DNA of 64,000 bases from Arenicola marina (lineage: Eukaryota > Annelida > Polychaeta > Arenicolidae), in the NCBI GenBank assembly GCA_964019135.1, contig OZ025249.1:6188039-6252038 (forward strand), given 5' to 3'. The notes under the pieces are model-generated. The model saw only the letters and a program-made list of their open reading frames with translations, was not told the origin of the DNA and made no database searches. Below, piece by piece: positions 22,301 to 37,720 of this stretch. Position 1 is the first letter of the stretch. Each line of letters begins with the position of its first letter. The position numbers and the translations under genes are program-made.

Positions 22301-25250
22301 CTTCCCTCAGTGTTCACGTCACTGTATAATAACGGACGTACTAAGAGGGACTTCCCTCAGTGTTCACGTCACTGTATAATAACGGACAAACTAAGAGGGA
22401 CTTCCCTCAGTGTTCACGTCATTGTATAATAACGGACAAGCTAAGAGGGACTTCCCTCAGTGTTCACGTCAGTGTATAATAACGGACAAGCTAAGAGGGA
22501 CTTCCCTCAGTGTTCACGTCACTGTATAATAACGGACAAGCTAAGAGGGACTTCCCTCAGTGTTCACGTCAGTGTATAATAACGGACGTACTAAGAGGGA
22601 CTTTCCTCAGTGTTCACGTCAGTGTATAATAACGGACAAGCTAAGAGGGACTTCCCTCAGTGTTCACGTCAGTGTATAATAACGGACAAGCTAACAGGGA
22701 CTTCCCTCAGTGTTCACGTCAGTGTATAATAACGGACGTACTAAGAGGGACTTCCCTCAGTGTTCACGTCAGCGTATAATAACGGACAAGCTAAGAGGGA
22801 CTTCCCTCAGTGTTCACGTCAGTGTATAATAACGGACGTACTAAGAGGGACTTCCCTCAGTGTTCACGTCAGTGTATAATAACGGACAAGCTAAGAGGGA
22901 CTTCCCTCAGTGTTCACGTCAGTGTATAATAACGGACAAGCTAAGAGGGATTTCCCTCAGTGTTCACGTCACTGTATAATAACGGATGTACTAAGAGGGA
23001 CTTCCCTCAGTGTTCACGTCAGTGTATAATAACGGACGTACTAAGAGGGACTTCCATCAGTGTTCACGTCAGCGTATAATAACGGACAAGCTAAGAGGGA
23101 CTTCACTCAGTGTTCACGTTAGTGTATAATAACGGACGTACTAAGAGGGACTTCCCTCAGTGTTCACGTCAGTGTATAATAACGGACAAGCTAAGAGGGA
23201 CTTCCCTCAGTGTTCACGTCAGTGTATAATAACGGACAAGCCAAGAGGGACTTCCCTCAGTGTTCACGTCAGTGTATAATAACGGACGTACTAAGAGGGA
23301 CTTCCCTCAGTGTTCACGTCAGTGTATAATAACGGACGTACTAAGAGGGACTTCCCTCAGTGTTCACGTCAGTGTATAATAACGGATGTACTGAGAGGGA
23401 CTTCCCTCAGTGTTCACGTCAGTGTATAATAACGGACGTACTAAGAGGGACTTCCATCAGTGTTCACGTCAGCGTATAATAACGGACAAGCTAAGAGGGA
23501 CTTCCCTCAGTGTTCACGTCAGTGTATAATAACGGACGTACTAAGAGGGACTTCCCTCAGTGTTCACGTCAGTGTATAATAACGGACGTACTAAGAGGGA
23601 CTTCCCTCAGTGTTCACGTCAGTGTATAATAACGGACGTACTAAGAGGGACTTCCCTCAGTGTTCACGTCAGCGTATCATAACGGACAAGCTAAGAGGGA
23701 CTTCCCTCAGTGTTCACGTCAGTGTATAATAACGGACGTACTAAGAGGGACTTCCCTCAGTGTTCACGTCAGTGTATAATAACGGACGTACTAAGAGGGA
23801 CTTCCCTCAGTGTTCACGTCAGCGTATCATAACGGACAAGCTAAGAGGGACTTCCCTCAGTGTTCACGTCAGTGTATAATAACGGACGTACTAAGAGGGA
23901 CTTCCCTCAGTGTTCACGTCAGTGTATAACAACGGACAAGCTAAGAGGGACTTCCCTCAGTGTTCACGTCACTGTATAATAACGGACGTACTAAGAGGGA
24001 CTTCCCTCACTGTTCACGTCACTGTATAATAACGGACAAGCTAAGAGGGACTTCCCTCAGTGTTCACGTCACTGTATAATAACGGACAAGCTAAGAGGGA
24101 CTTCTCTCAGTGTTCACGTCAGTGTATAATAACGGACAAGCTAAGAGGGACTTCCCTCATTGTTCACGTCAGTGTATAATAACGGACAAGCTAAGAGGGA
24201 CTTCCCTCAGTGTTCACGTCAGTGTATAATGACGGACAAGCTAAGAGGGACTTCCCTCAGTGTTCACGTCACTGTATAATAACGGATGTACTAAGAGGAA
24301 CTTCCCTCAGTGTTCACGTCAGTGTATAATAACGAACAAGCTAAGAGGGACTTCCCTCAGTGTTCACGTCAGTGTATAATAACGGACAAGCTAAGAGGGA
24401 CTTCCCTCAGTTTTCACGTCACTGTATAATAACGGATGTACTAAGAGGAACTTCCCTCAGTGTTCACGTCAGTGTATAATAACGGACAAGCTAAGAGGGA
24501 CTTCCCTCAGTGTTCACGTCAGTGTATAATAACGGACAAGCTAAGAGGGACTTCCCTCAGTGTTCACGTCAGTGTATAATAACGGACAAGCTAAGAGGGA
24601 CTTCCCTCAGTGTTCACGTCACTGTATAATAACGGACGTACTAAGAGGGACTTCCCTCAGTGTTCACGTCAGTGTATAATAACGGACAAGCTAAGAGGGA
24701 CTTCCCTCAGTGTTCACGTCACTGTATAATAACGGACAAGCTAAGAGGGACTTCCCTCAGTGTTCACGTCAGTGTATAATAACGGACGTACTAAGAGGGA
24801 CTTCCCTCAGTGTTCACGTCAGTGTATAATAACGGACAAGCTAAGAGGGACTTCCCTCAGTGTTCACGTCAGTGTATAATAACGGACAAGCTAACAGGGA
24901 CTTCCCTCAGTGTTCACGTCAGTGTATAATAACGGACGTACTAAGATGGACTTCCCTCAGTGTTCACGTCAGCGTATAATAACGGACAAGCTAAGAGGGA
25001 CTTCCCTCAGTGTTCACGTCAGTGTATAATAACGGACGTACTAAGAGGGACTTCCCTCAGTGTTCACGTCAGCGTATAATAACGGACAAGCTAAGAGGGG
25101 CTTCCCTCAGTGTTCACGTCAGTGTATAATAACGGACAAGCTAAGAGGGATTTCCCTCAGTGTTCACGTCACTGTATAATAACGGATGTACTAAGAGGGA
25201 CTTCCCTCAGTGTTCACGTCAGTGTATAATAACGGACGTACTAAGAGGGA

Positions 25251-28200
25251 CTTCCATCTGTGTTCACGTCAGCGTATAATAACGGACAAGCTAAGAGGGA
25301 CTTCCCTCAGTGTTCACGTTAGTGTATAATAACGGACGTACTAAGAGGGACTTCCCTCAGTGTTCACGTCAGTGTATAATAACGGACAAGCTAAGAGGGA
25401 CTTCCCTCAGTGTTCACGTCAGTGTATAATAACGGACAAGCCAAGAGGGACTTCCCTCAGTGTTCACGTCAGTGTATAATAACGGACGTACTAAGAGGGA
25501 CTTCCCTCAGTGTTCACGTCAGTGTATAATAACGGACGTACTAAGAGGGACTTCCCTCAGTGTTCACGTCAGTGTATAATAACGGATGTACTAAGAGGGA
25601 CTTCCCTCAGTGTTCACGTCAGTGTATAATAACGGACGTACTAAGAGGGACTTCCATCAGTGTTCACGTCAGCGTATAATAACGGACAAGCTAAGAGGGA
25701 CTTCCCTCAGTGTTCACGTCAGTGTATAATAACGGACGTACTAAGAGGGACTTCGCTCAGTGTTCACGTCAGTGTATAATAACGGACGTACTAAGAAGGA
25801 CTTCCCTCAGTGTTCACGTCAGTGTATAATAAAGGACGTACTAAGAGGGACTTCCCTCAGTGTTCACGTCAGCGTATCATAACGGACAAGCTAAGAGGGA
25901 CTTCCCTCAGTGTTCACGTCAGTGTATAATAACGGACGTACTAAGAGGGACTTCCCTCAGTGTTCACGTCAGTGTATAATAACGGACGTACTAAGAGGGA
26001 CTTCCCTCAGTGTTCACGTCAGCGTATCATAACGGACAAGCTAAGAGGGACTTCCCTCAGTGTTCACGTCAGTGTATAATAACGGACGTACTAAGAGGGA
26101 CTTCCCTCAGTGTTCACGTCAGTGTATAACAACGGACAAGCTAAGAGGGACTTCCCTCAGTGTTCACGTCACTGTATCTTAACGGACGTACTAAGAGGGA
26201 CTTCCCTCAGTGTTCACGTCAGTGTATAATAACGGACAAGCTAAGAGGGACTTCCCTCAGTGTTCACGTCACTGTATAATAACGGACAAGCTAAGAGGGA
26301 CTTCTCTCAGTGTTCACGTCAGTGTATAATAACGGACAAGCTAAGAGGGACTTCCCTCATTGTTCACGTCAGTGTATAATAACGGACAAGCTAAGAGGGA
26401 CTTCCCTCAGTGTTCACGTCAGTGTATAATGACGCACAAGCTAAGAGGGACTTCCCTCAGTGTTCACGTCACTGTATAATAACGGATATACTAAGAGGAA
26501 CTTCCCTCAGTGTTCACGTCACTGTATAATAACGGACAAGCTAAGAGGGACTTCCCTCAGTGTTCACGTCAGTGTATAATAACGGACAAGCTAAGAGGGA
26601 CTTCCCTCAGTTTTCACGTCACTGTATAATAACGGATGTACTAAGAGGAACTTCCCTCAGTGTTCACGTCAGTGTATAATAACGGACAAGCTAAGAGGGA
26701 CTTCCCTCAGTGTTCAAGTCAGTGTATAATAACGGACAAGCTAAGAGGGACTTCCCTCAGTGTTCACGTCAGTGTATAATAACGGACAAGCTAAGAGGGA
26801 CTTCCCTCAGTGTTCACGTCACTGTATAATAACGGACGTACTAAGAGGGACTTCCCTCAGTGTTCACGTCACTGTATAATAACGGGCAAGCTAAGAGGGA
26901 CTTCCCTCAGTGTTCACGTCAGTGTATAATAACGGACAACCTAAGAGGGACTTCCCTCAGTGTTCACGTCAGTGTATAATAACGGACGTACTAAGAGGGA
27001 CTTCCCTCAGTGTTCACGTCAGTGTATAATAACGGACAAGCTAAGAGGGACTTCCCTCAGTGTTCACGTCAGTGTATAATAACGGACAAGCTAACGGGGA
27101 CTTCTCTCAGTGTTCACGTCAGTGTATAATAACGGACGTACTAAGAGGGACTTCCCTCAGTGTTCACGTCAGTGTATAATAACGGACGTACTAAGAGGGA
27201 CTTCCCTCAGTGTTCACGTCAGTGTATAATAACGGACAAGCTAAGAGGGACTTCCCTCAGTGTTCACGTCACTGTATAATAACGGATGTACTAAGAGGAA
27301 CTTCCCTCAGTGTTCACGCCAGTGTATAATAACGGACAAGCTAAGAGGGACTTCCCTCAGCGTTCACGTCAGTGTATAATAACGGACGTACTAAGAGGGA
27401 CTTCCATCTGTGTTCACGTCAGCGTATAATAACGGACAAGCTAAGAGGGACTTCCCTCAGTGTTCACGTTAGTGTATAATAACGGACGTACTATGAGGGA
27501 CTTCCCTCAGTGTTCACGTCAGTGTATAATAACGGACAAGCTAAGAGGGACTTCCCTCAGTGTTCACGTCAGTGTATAATAACGGACAAGCCAAGAGGGA
27601 CTTCCCTCAGTGTTCACGTCAGTGTATAATAACGGACGTACTAAGAGGGACTTCCCTCAGTGTTCACGTCAGTGTATAATAACGGACGTACTAAGAGGGA
27701 CTTCCCTCAGTGTTCACGTCAGTGTATAATAACGGATGTACTAAGAGGGACTTCCCTCAGTGTTCACGTCAGTGTATAATAACGGACGTACTAAGAGGGA
27801 CTTCCATCAGTGTTCACGTCAGCGTATAATAACGGACAAGCTAAGAGGGACTTCCCTCAGTGTTCACGTCAGTGTATAATAACGGACGTACTAAGAGGGA
27901 CTTCGCTCAGTGTTCACGTCAGTGTATAATAACGGACGTACTAAGAAGGACTTCCCTCAGTGTTCACGTCAGTGTATAATAAAGGACGTACTAAGAGGGA
28001 CTTCCCTCAGTGTTCACGTCAGCGTATCATAACGGACAAGCTAAGAGGGACTTCCCTCAGTGTTCACGTCAGTGTATAATAACGGACGTACTAAGAGGGA
28101 CTTCCCTCAGTGTTCACGTCAGTGTATAATAACGGACGTACTAAGAGGGACTTCCCTCAGTGTTCACGTCAGCGTATCATAACGGACAAGCTAAGAGGGA

Positions 28201-29549
28201 CTTCCCTCAGTGTTCACGTCAGTGTATAATAACGGACGTACTAAGAGGGACTTCCCTCAGTGTTCACGTCAGTGTATAACAACGGACAAGCTAAGAGGGA
28301 CTTCCCTCAGTGTTCACGTCACTGTATCATAACGGACGTACTAAGAGGGACTTCCCTCAGTGTTCACGTCAGTGTATAATAACGGACAAGCTAAGAGGGA
28401 CTTCCCTCAGTGTTCACGTCACTGTATAATAACGGACAAGCTAAGAGGGACTTCTCTCAGTGTTCACGTCAGTGTATAATAACGGACAAGCTAAGAGGGA
28501 CTTCCCTCATTGTTCACGTCAGTGTATAATAACGGACAAGCTAAGAGGGACTTCCCTCAGTGTTCACGTCAGTGTATAATGACGCACAAGCTAAGAGGGA
28601 CTTCCCTCAGTGTTCACGTCACTGTATAATAACGGATATACTAAGAGGAACTTCCCTCAGTGTTCACGTCACTGTATAATAACGGACAAGCTAAGAGGGA
28701 CTTCCCTCAGTGTTCACGTCAGTGTATAATAACGGACAAGCTAAGAGGGACTTCCCTCAGTTTTCACGTCACTGTATAATAACGGATGTACTAAGAGGAA
28801 CTTCCCTCAGTGTTCACGTCAGTGTATAATAACGGACAAGCTAAGAGGGACTTCCCTCAGTGTTCACGTCAGTGTATAATAACGGACAAGCTAAGAGGAC
28901 TTCCCTCAGTGTTCACGTCAGTGTATAATAACGGACAAGCTAAGAGGGACTTCCCTCAGTGTTCACGTCACTGTATAATAACGGACGTACTAAGAGGGAC
29001 TTCCCTCAGTGTTCACGTCACTGTATAATAACGGGCAAGCTAAGAGGGACTTCCCTCAGTGTTCACGTCAGTGTATAATAACGGACAACCTAAGAGGGAC
29101 TTCCCTCAGTGTTCACGTCAGTGTATAATAACGGACGTACTAAGAGGGACTTCCCTCAGTGTTCACGTCAGTGTATAATAACGGACAAGCTAAGAGGGAC
29201 TTCCCTCAGTGTTCACGTCAGTGTATAATAACGGACAAGCTAACGGGGACTTCTCTCAGTGTTCACGTCAGTGTATAATAACGGACGTACTAAGAGGGAC
29301 TTCCCTCAGTGTTCACGTCAGTGTATAATAACGGACGTACTAAGAGGGACTTCCCTCAGTGTTCACGTCAGTGTATAATAACGGACAAGCTAAGAGGGAC
29401 TTCCCTCAGTGTTCACGTCACTGTATAATAACGGATGTACTAAGAGGAACTTCCCTCAGTGTTCACGCCAGTGTATAATAACGGACAAGCTAAGAGGGAC
29501 TTCCCTCAGTGTTCACGTCAGTGTATAATAACGGACAAGCTAAGAGGGA
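25251..29549. repeat. 43-unit (2,150-bp) tandem duplication in the 50-bp array
   Basis: Shared rare variants are 2,150 bp apart: CTTCCATCTG at 25251 and 27401, AAAGGACGTA at 25831 and 27981, and GACGCACAAG at 26431 and 28581. TTCACGCC at about 27311 and 29460 shows the extra one-base loss of the second copy. The near-complete sharing of private variants implies a recent event. Confidence 0.9.
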
Positions 29550-32500
29550 CTTCCCTCAGTGTTCACGTCAGTGTATAATAACGGACAAGCTAAGAGGGAC
29601 TTCCCTCAGTGTTCACGTCAGTGTATAATAACGGACAAGCTAAAAGGGACTTCCCTCAGTGTTCACGTCAGTGTATAATAACGGACGTACTAAGAGGGAC
29701 TTCCCTCAGTGTTCACGTCAGTGTATAATAACGGACAAGCTAAGAGGGACTTCCCTCAGTGTTCACGTCAGTGTATAATAACGGACGTACTAAGAGGGAC
29801 TTCCCTCAGTGTTCACGTCAGTGTATAATAACGGACGTACTAAGAGGGACTTTCCTCAGTGTTCACGTCAGCGTATAATAACGGACAAGCTAAGAGGGAC
29901 TTCCCTCAGTGTTCACGTCAGTGTATAATAACGGACGTACTAAGAGGGACTTCCCTCAGTGTTCACGTCACTGTATAATAACGGATGTACTAAGAGGAAC
30001 TTCCCTCAGTGTTCACGTCAGTGTATAATAACGGACAAGCTAAGAGGGACTTCCCTCAGTGTTCACGTCATTGTATGATAACGGACAAGCTAAGAGGGAC
30101 TTCCCTCAGTGTTCACGTCAGTGTATAATAACGGACGTACTAAGAGGGACATCCCTCAGTGTTCACGTCAGTGTCTAATGACGGACGTACTAAGAGGGAC
30201 TTCCCTAAGTGTTCATGTCAGTGTATAATAACGGACAAGCTAAGAGGGACTTCCCTCAGTGTTCACGTCAGTGTATAATAACGGACGTACTAAGAGGAAC
30301 TTCCCTCAGTGTTAACGTCACTGTATAATAACGGGCAAGCTAAGAGGGACTTCCCTCAGTGTTCACGTCAGTGTATAATAACGGACAAGCTAAGAGGGAC
30401 TTCCCTCAGTGTTCACGTCAGTGTATAATAACGGACGTACTAAGAGGGACTTCTCTCAGTGTTCACGTCACTGTATAATAACGGACAAGCTAAGAGGGAC
30501 TTCCCTCAGTGTTCACGTCAGTGTATAATAACGGACAAGCTAAGAGGGACTTCCCTCAGTGTTCACGTCAGTGTATAATAACGGACGTACTAAGAGGGAC
30601 TTCCCTCAGTGTTCACGTCAGTGTATAATAACGGACGTACTAAGAGGGACGTCCCTCAGTGTTCACGTCAGTGTATAATAACGGACAAGCTAAGAGGGAC
30701 TTCCCTCAGTGTTCACGTCAGCGTATAATAACGGACAAGCTAAGAGGGACTTCCCTCAGTGTTCATGTCAGTGTATAATAACGGACAAGCTCAGAGGGAC
30801 TTCCCTCAGTGTTCACGTCACTGTATAATAACGGACAAGCTAAGAGGGACTTCCCTCAGTGTTCACGTCAGTGTATAATAACGGACGTACTAAGAGGGAC
30901 TTCCCTCAGTGTTCACGTCACTGTATAATAACGGACAAGCTAAGAGGGACTTCCCTCAGTGTTCACGTCAGTGTATAATAACGGACAAGCTAACAGGGAC
31001 TTCCCCCAGTGTTCACGTCAGTGTATAATAACGGACAAGCTAAGAGGGACTTCCCTCAGTGTTCACGTCACTGTATAATAACGGACAAGCTAAGAGGGAC
31101 TTCCCTCAGTGTTCACGTCAGTGTATAATAACGGACGTACTAAGAGGGACGTCCCTCAGTGTTCACGTCAGTGTATAATAACGGACAAGCTAAGAGGGAC
31201 TTCCCTCAGTGTTCACGTCAGCGTATAATAACGGACAAGCTAAGAGGGACTTCCCTCAGTGTTCATGTCAGTGTATAATAACGGACAAGCTAAGAGGGAC
31301 TTCCCTCAGTGTTCACGTCACTGTATAATAACGGACAAGCTAAGAGGGACTTCCCTCAGTGTTCACGTCAGTGTATAATAACGGACGTACTAAGAGGGAC
31401 TTCCCTCAGTGTTCACGTCACTGTATAATAACGGACAAGCTAAGAGGGACTTCCCTCAGTGTTCACGTCAGTGTATAATAACGGACGTACTAAGAGGGAC
31501 TTCCCTCAGTGTTCACGTCAGTGTATAATAACGGACGTACTAAGAGGGACTTCCCTCAGTGTTCACGTCAGCGTATAATAACGGACAAGCTAAGAGGGAC
31601 TTCCCTCAGTGTTCACGTCAGTGTATAATAACGGACGTACTAAGAGGGACTTCCCTCAGTGTTCACGTCAGTGTATAACAACGGACAAGCGAAGAGGGAC
31701 CTTCCTCAGTGTTCACGTCACTGTATAATAACGGACGTACTAAGAGGGACTTCCCTCACTGTTCACGTCACTGTATAATAACGGACAAGCTAAGAGGGAC
31801 TTCTCTCAGTGTTCACGTCAGTGTATAATAACGGACAAGCTAAGAGGGACTTCCCTCATTGTTCACGTCAGTGTATAATAACGGACAAGCTAAGAGGGAC
31901 TTCCCTCAGTGTTCACGTCAGTGTATAATGACGGACAAGCTGAGAGGGACTTCCCTCAGTGTTCTCGTCACTGTATAATAACGGATGTACTAAGAGGAAC
32001 TTCCCTCAGTGTTCACGTCAGTGTATAATAACGGACAAGCTAAGAGGGACTTCCCTCAGTGTTCACGTCAGTGTATAATAACGGATGTACTAAGAGGAAC
32101 TTCCCTCAGTGTTCACGTCAGTGTATAATAACGGACAAGCTAAGAGGGACTTCCCTCAGTGTTCACGTCAGTGTATAATAACGGACAAGCTAAGAGGGAC
32201 TTCCCTCAGTGTTCACGTCACTGTATAATAACGGATGTACTAAGAGGAACTTCCCTCAGTGTTCACGCCAGTGTATAATAACGGACAAGCTAAGAGGGAC
32301 TTCCCTCAGTGTTCACGTCAGTGTATAATAACGGACAAGCTAAGAGGGACTTCCCTCAGTGTTCACGTCAGTGTATAATAACGGACAAGCTAAGAGGGAC
32401 TTCCCTCAGTGTTCACGTCAGTGTATAATAACGGACAAGCTAAAAGGGACTTCCCTCAGTGTTCACGTCAGTGTATAATAACGGACGTACTAAGAGGGAC

Positions 32501-33800
32501 TTCCCTCAGTGTTCACGTCAGTGTATAATAACGGACAAGCTAAGAGGGACTTCCCTCAGTGTTCACGTCAGTGTATAATAACGGACGTACTAAGAGGGAC
32601 TTCCCTCAGTGTTCACGTCAGTGTATAATAACGGACGTACTAAGAGGGACTTTCCTCAGTGTTCACGTCAGCGTATAATAACGGACAAGCTAAGAGGGAC
32701 TTCCCTCAGTGTTCACGTCAGTGTATAATAACGGACGTACTAAGAGGGACTTCCCTCAGTGTTCACGTCACTGTATAATAACGGATGTACTAAGAGGAAC
32801 TTCCCTCAGTGTTCACGTCAGTGTATAATAACGGACAAGCTAAGAGGGACTTCCCTCAGTGTTCACGTCAGCGTATGATAACGGACAAGCTAAGAGGGAC
32901 TTCCCTCAGTGTTCACGTCAGTGTATAATAACGGACGTACTAAGAGGGACATCCCTCAGTGTTCACGTCAGTGTCTAATGACGGACGTACTAAGAGGGAC
33001 TTCCCTAAGTGTTCATGTCAGTGTATAATAACGGACAAGCTAAGAGGGACTTCCCTCAGTGTTCACGTCAGTGTATAATAACGGACGTACTAAGAGGAAC
33101 TTCCCTCAGTGTTAACGTCACTGTATAATAACGGGCAAGCTAAGAGGGACTTCCCTCAGTGTTCACGTCAGTGTATAATAACAAACAAGCTAAGAGGGAC
33201 TTCCCTCAGTGTTCACGTCAGTGTATAATAACGGACGTACTAAGAGGGACTTCTCTCAGTGTTCACGTCACTGTATAATAACGGACAAGCTAAGAGGGAC
33301 TTCCCTCAGTGTTCACGTCAGTGTATAATAACGGACAAGCTAAGAGGGACTTCCCTCAGTGTTCACGTCAGTGTATAATAACGGACGTACTAAGAGGAAC
33401 TTCCCTCAGTGTTCACGTCAGTGTATAATAACGGACGTACTAAGAGGGACGTCCCTCAGTGTTCACGTCAGTGTATAATAACGGACAAGCTAAGAGGGAC
33501 TTCCCTCAGTGTTCACGTCAGCGTATAATAACGGACAAGCTAAGAGGGACTTCCCTCAGTGTTCATGTCAGTGTATAATAACGGACAAGCTAAGAGGGAC
33601 TTCCCTCAGTGTTCACGTCACTGTATAATAACGGACAAGCTAAGAGGGACTTCCCTCAGTGTTCACGTCAGTGTATAATAACGGACGTACTAAGAGGGAC
33701 TTCCCTCAGTGTTCACGTCACTGTATAATAACGGACAAGCTAAGAGGGACTTCCCTCAGTGTTCACGTCAGTGTATAATAACGGACAAGCTAACAGGGAC
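29440..33800. repeat. 56-unit (2,800-bp) duplication in the 50-bp array
   Basis: Markers recur at exactly 2,800 bp: GTTCACGCCA (29461/32261), TAAAAGGGAC (29641/32441), GTGTCTAATG (30171/32971), GTTAACGTCA (30311/33111), GTCCCTCAGT (30651/33451), GTTCATGTCA (30761/33561) and TAACAGGGAC (30991/33791). The copies are separated by about 1.2 kb of other units. Confidence 0.9.
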
Positions 33801-36800
33801 TTCCCTCAGTGTTCACGTCAGTGTATAATAACGGACGTACTAAGAGGGCCTTCCCTCAGTGTTCACGTCAGCGTATAATAACGGACAAGCTAAGAGGGAC
33901 TTCCCTCAGTGTTCACGTCAGTGTATAATAACGGACAAGCTAAGAGGGACTTCCCTCAGTGTTCACGTCAGTGTATAATAACGGACGTACTAAGAGGGAC
34001 TTCCCTCAGTGTTCACGTCACTGTATAATAACGGACAAGCTAAGAGGGATTTCCCTCAGTGTTCACGTCACTGTATAATAACGGATGTACTAAGAGGGAC
34101 TTCCCTCAGTGTTCACGTCAGCGTATAATAACGGACGTACTAAGAGGGACTTCCATCAGTGTTCACGTCAGCGTATAATAACGGACAAGCTAAGAGGGAC
34201 TTCCCTCAGTGTTCACGTCAGTGTATAATAACGGACGTACTAAGAGGGACTTCCCTCAGTGTTCACGTCAGTGTATAATAACGGACGTACTAAGAGGGAC
34301 TTCCCTCAGTGTTCACGCCAGTGTATAATAACGGACAAGCTAAGAGGGACTTCCCTCAGTGTTCACGTCAGTGTATAATAACGGACAAGCTAAGAGGGAC
34401 TTCCCTCAGTGTTCACGTCAGTGTATAATAACGGACGTACTAAGAGGGACTTCCCTCAGTGTTCACGTCAGCGTATAATAACGGACAAGCTAAGAGGGAC
34501 TTCCCTCACTGTTCACGTCACTGTATAATAACGGACGTACTAAGAGGGACTTCCCTCAGTGTTCACGTCAGTGTATAATAACAGACAAGCTAAGAGGGAC
34601 TTCCCTCAGTGTTCACGTCACTGTATAATAACGGACAAGCTAAGAGGGACTTCCCTCAGTGTTCACGTCAGTGTATAATAACGGACGTACTAAGAGGGAC
34701 TTCCCTCAGTGTTCACGTCAGTGTATAACAACGGACAAGCTAAGAGGGACTTCCCTCAGTGTCCACGTCACTGTATAATAACGGACGTACTAAGAGGGAC
34801 TTCCCTCAGTGTTCACGTCACTGTATAATAACGGACAAGCTAAGAGGGACTTCCCTCAGTGTTCACGTCACTGTATAATAACGGACAAGCTAAGAGGGAC
34901 TTCCCTCAGTGTTCACGTCAGTGTATAATAACGGACAAGCTAAGAGGGACTTCCCTCAGTGTTCACGTCAGTGTATAATAACGGACAAGCTAAGAGGGAC
35001 TTCCCTCAGTGTTCACGTCACTGTATAATAACGGACAAGCTAAGAGGGACTTCCCTCAGTGTTCACGTCACTGTATAATAACGGGCAAGCTAAGAGGGAC
35101 TTTCCTCAGTGTTCACGTCAGTGTATAATAACGGACAAGCTAAGAGCGACTTCCCTCAGTGTTCACGTCAGTGTATAATAACGGACGTACTAAGAGGGAC
35201 TTCCCTCAGTGTTCACGTCACTGTATAATAACGGACAAGCTAAGAGGGATTTCCCTCAGTGTTCACGTCACTGTATAATAACGGATGTACTAAGAGGGAC
35301 TTCCCTCAGTGTTCACGTCAGTGTATAATAACGGACGTACTAAGAGGGACTTCCATCAGTGTTCACGTCAGTGTATAATAACGGACAAGCTAACAGGGAC
35401 TTCCCTCAGTGTTCACGTCAGTGTATAATAACGGACAAGCTAAGAGGGACTTCCCTCAGTGTTCACGTCAGTGTATAATAACGGACGTACTAAGAGGGAC
35501 TTCCCTCAGTGTTCACGTCAGCGTATAATAACGGACAAGCTAAGAGGGACTTCCCTCAGTGTTCACGTCAGTGTATAATAACGGACGTACTAAGAGGGAC
35601 TTCCCTCAGTGTTCACGTCAGTGTATAACAACGGACAAGCTAAGAGGGACTTCCCTCAGTGTTCACGTCACTGTATAATAACGGACGTACTAAGAGGGAC
35701 TTCCCTCAGTGTTCACGTCACTGTATAATAACGGACGTACTAAGAGGGACTTCCCTCAGTGTTCACGTCAGTGTATAACAACGGACAAGCTAAGAGGGAC
35801 TTCCCTCAGTGTTCACGTCAGTGTATAATAACGGACAAGCTAAGAGGGACTTCCCTCAGTGTTCACGTCAGTGTATAATAACGGACAAGCTAAGAGGGAC
35901 TTCCCTCAGTGTTCACGTCAGTGTATAATAACGGACAAGCTAAGAGGGACTTCCCTCAGTGTTCACGTCAGTGTATAATAACGGATGTACTAAGAGGAAC
36001 TTCCCTCAGTGTTCACGTCACTGTATAATAACGGACAAGCTAAGAGGGACTTCCCTCAGTGTTCACGTCAGTGTATAATAACGGACAAGCTAAGAGGGAC
36101 TTCCCTCAGTGTTCACGTCAGTGTATAATAACGGACAAGCTAAGAGAAACTTCCCTCAGTGTTCACGTCAGTGTATAATAACGGACAAGCTAAGAGGGAC
36201 TTCCCTCAGTGTTCACGTCAGTGTATAATAACGGACAAGCTAAGAGGGACTTCCCTCAGTGTTCACGTCAGTGTATAATAACGGACGTACTAAGAGGGAC
36301 TTCCCTCAGTGTTCACGTCAGTGTATAATAACGGACGTACTAAGAGGGACTTCCCTCAGTGTTCACGTCAGTGTATAATAACGGACAAGCTAAGAGGGAC
36401 TTCCCTCAGTGTTCACGTCAGTGTATAATAACGGACGTACTAAGAGGGACTTCCCTCAGTGTTCACGTCAGTGTATAATAACGGACAAGCTAAGAGGGAC
36501 TTCCCTCAGTGTTCACGTCAGTGTATAATAACGGACAAGCTAAGAGGGACTTCCCTCAGTGTTCACGTCAGTGTATAATGACGGACATGCTAAGAGGGAC
36601 TTCCCTCAGTGTTCACGTCAGCGTATAATAACGGACAAGCTAAGAGGGACTTCCCTCAGTGTTCACGTCAGTGTATAATAACGGACGTACTAAGAGGGAC
36701 TTCCCTCAGTGTTCACGTCAGTGTATAATAACGGACGTACTAAGAGGGACTGCCCTCAGCGTTCACGTCAGTGTATAATAACGGAGGTACTAAGAGGGAC

Positions 36801-37720
36801 TTCCCTCAGTGTTCACGTCAGTGTATAATAACGGCCGTACTAAGAGGGACTTCCCTCAGTGTTCACGTCAGTGTATAATAACGGACGTACTAAGAGGAAC
36901 TTCTCTCAGTGTTCACGTCAGTGTATAATAACGGACGTACTAAGAGGGACTTCCCCCAGCGTTCACGTCAGTGTATAATAACGGACAAGCTAAGAGGGAC
37001 TTCCCTCAGTGTTCACGTCACTGTATAATAACGGACGTACTAAGAGGGACTTCCCTCAGTGTTCACGTCAGTGTATAATAACGGACAAGCTAAGAGGGAT
37101 TTCCCTCAGTGTTCACGTCAGTGTATAATAACGGAAGTACTAAGAGGGACTTCCCTCAGTGTTCACGTCAGTGTATAATAACGGACAAGCTAAAAGGGAC
37201 TTCCCTCAGTGTTCACGTCAGTGTTTAATAACGGACGTACTAAGAGGGACTTCCCTCAGTGTTCACGTCACTGTATAATAACGGACAAGCTAAGAGGGAC
37301 TTCCCTCAGTGTTCACGTCAGTGTATAATAACGGACAAGCTAAGAGGGACTTCCCTCAGTGTTCACGTCAGTGTATAATAACGGAAGTACTAAGAGGGAC
37401 TTCCCTCAGTGTTCACGTCATTGTATAATAACGGACAAGTTAAGAGGGATTTCCCTCAGTGTTCACGTCAGTGTATAATAACGGACAAGGTAAGAGGGAC
37501 TTCCCTCAGTGTTCACGTTAGTGTATAATAACGGAAGTACTAAGAGGGACTTCCCTCAGTGTTCACGTCACTGTATAATAACGGACAAGTTAAGAGGGAC
37601 GTCTCTCAGTGTTCACGTCAGTGTATAATAACGGACAAGCTAAGAGGGACTTCCCTCAGTGTTCACGTCAGTGTATAATAACGGAAGTACTAAGAGGGAC
37701 TTCCCTCAGTGTTCACGTCA

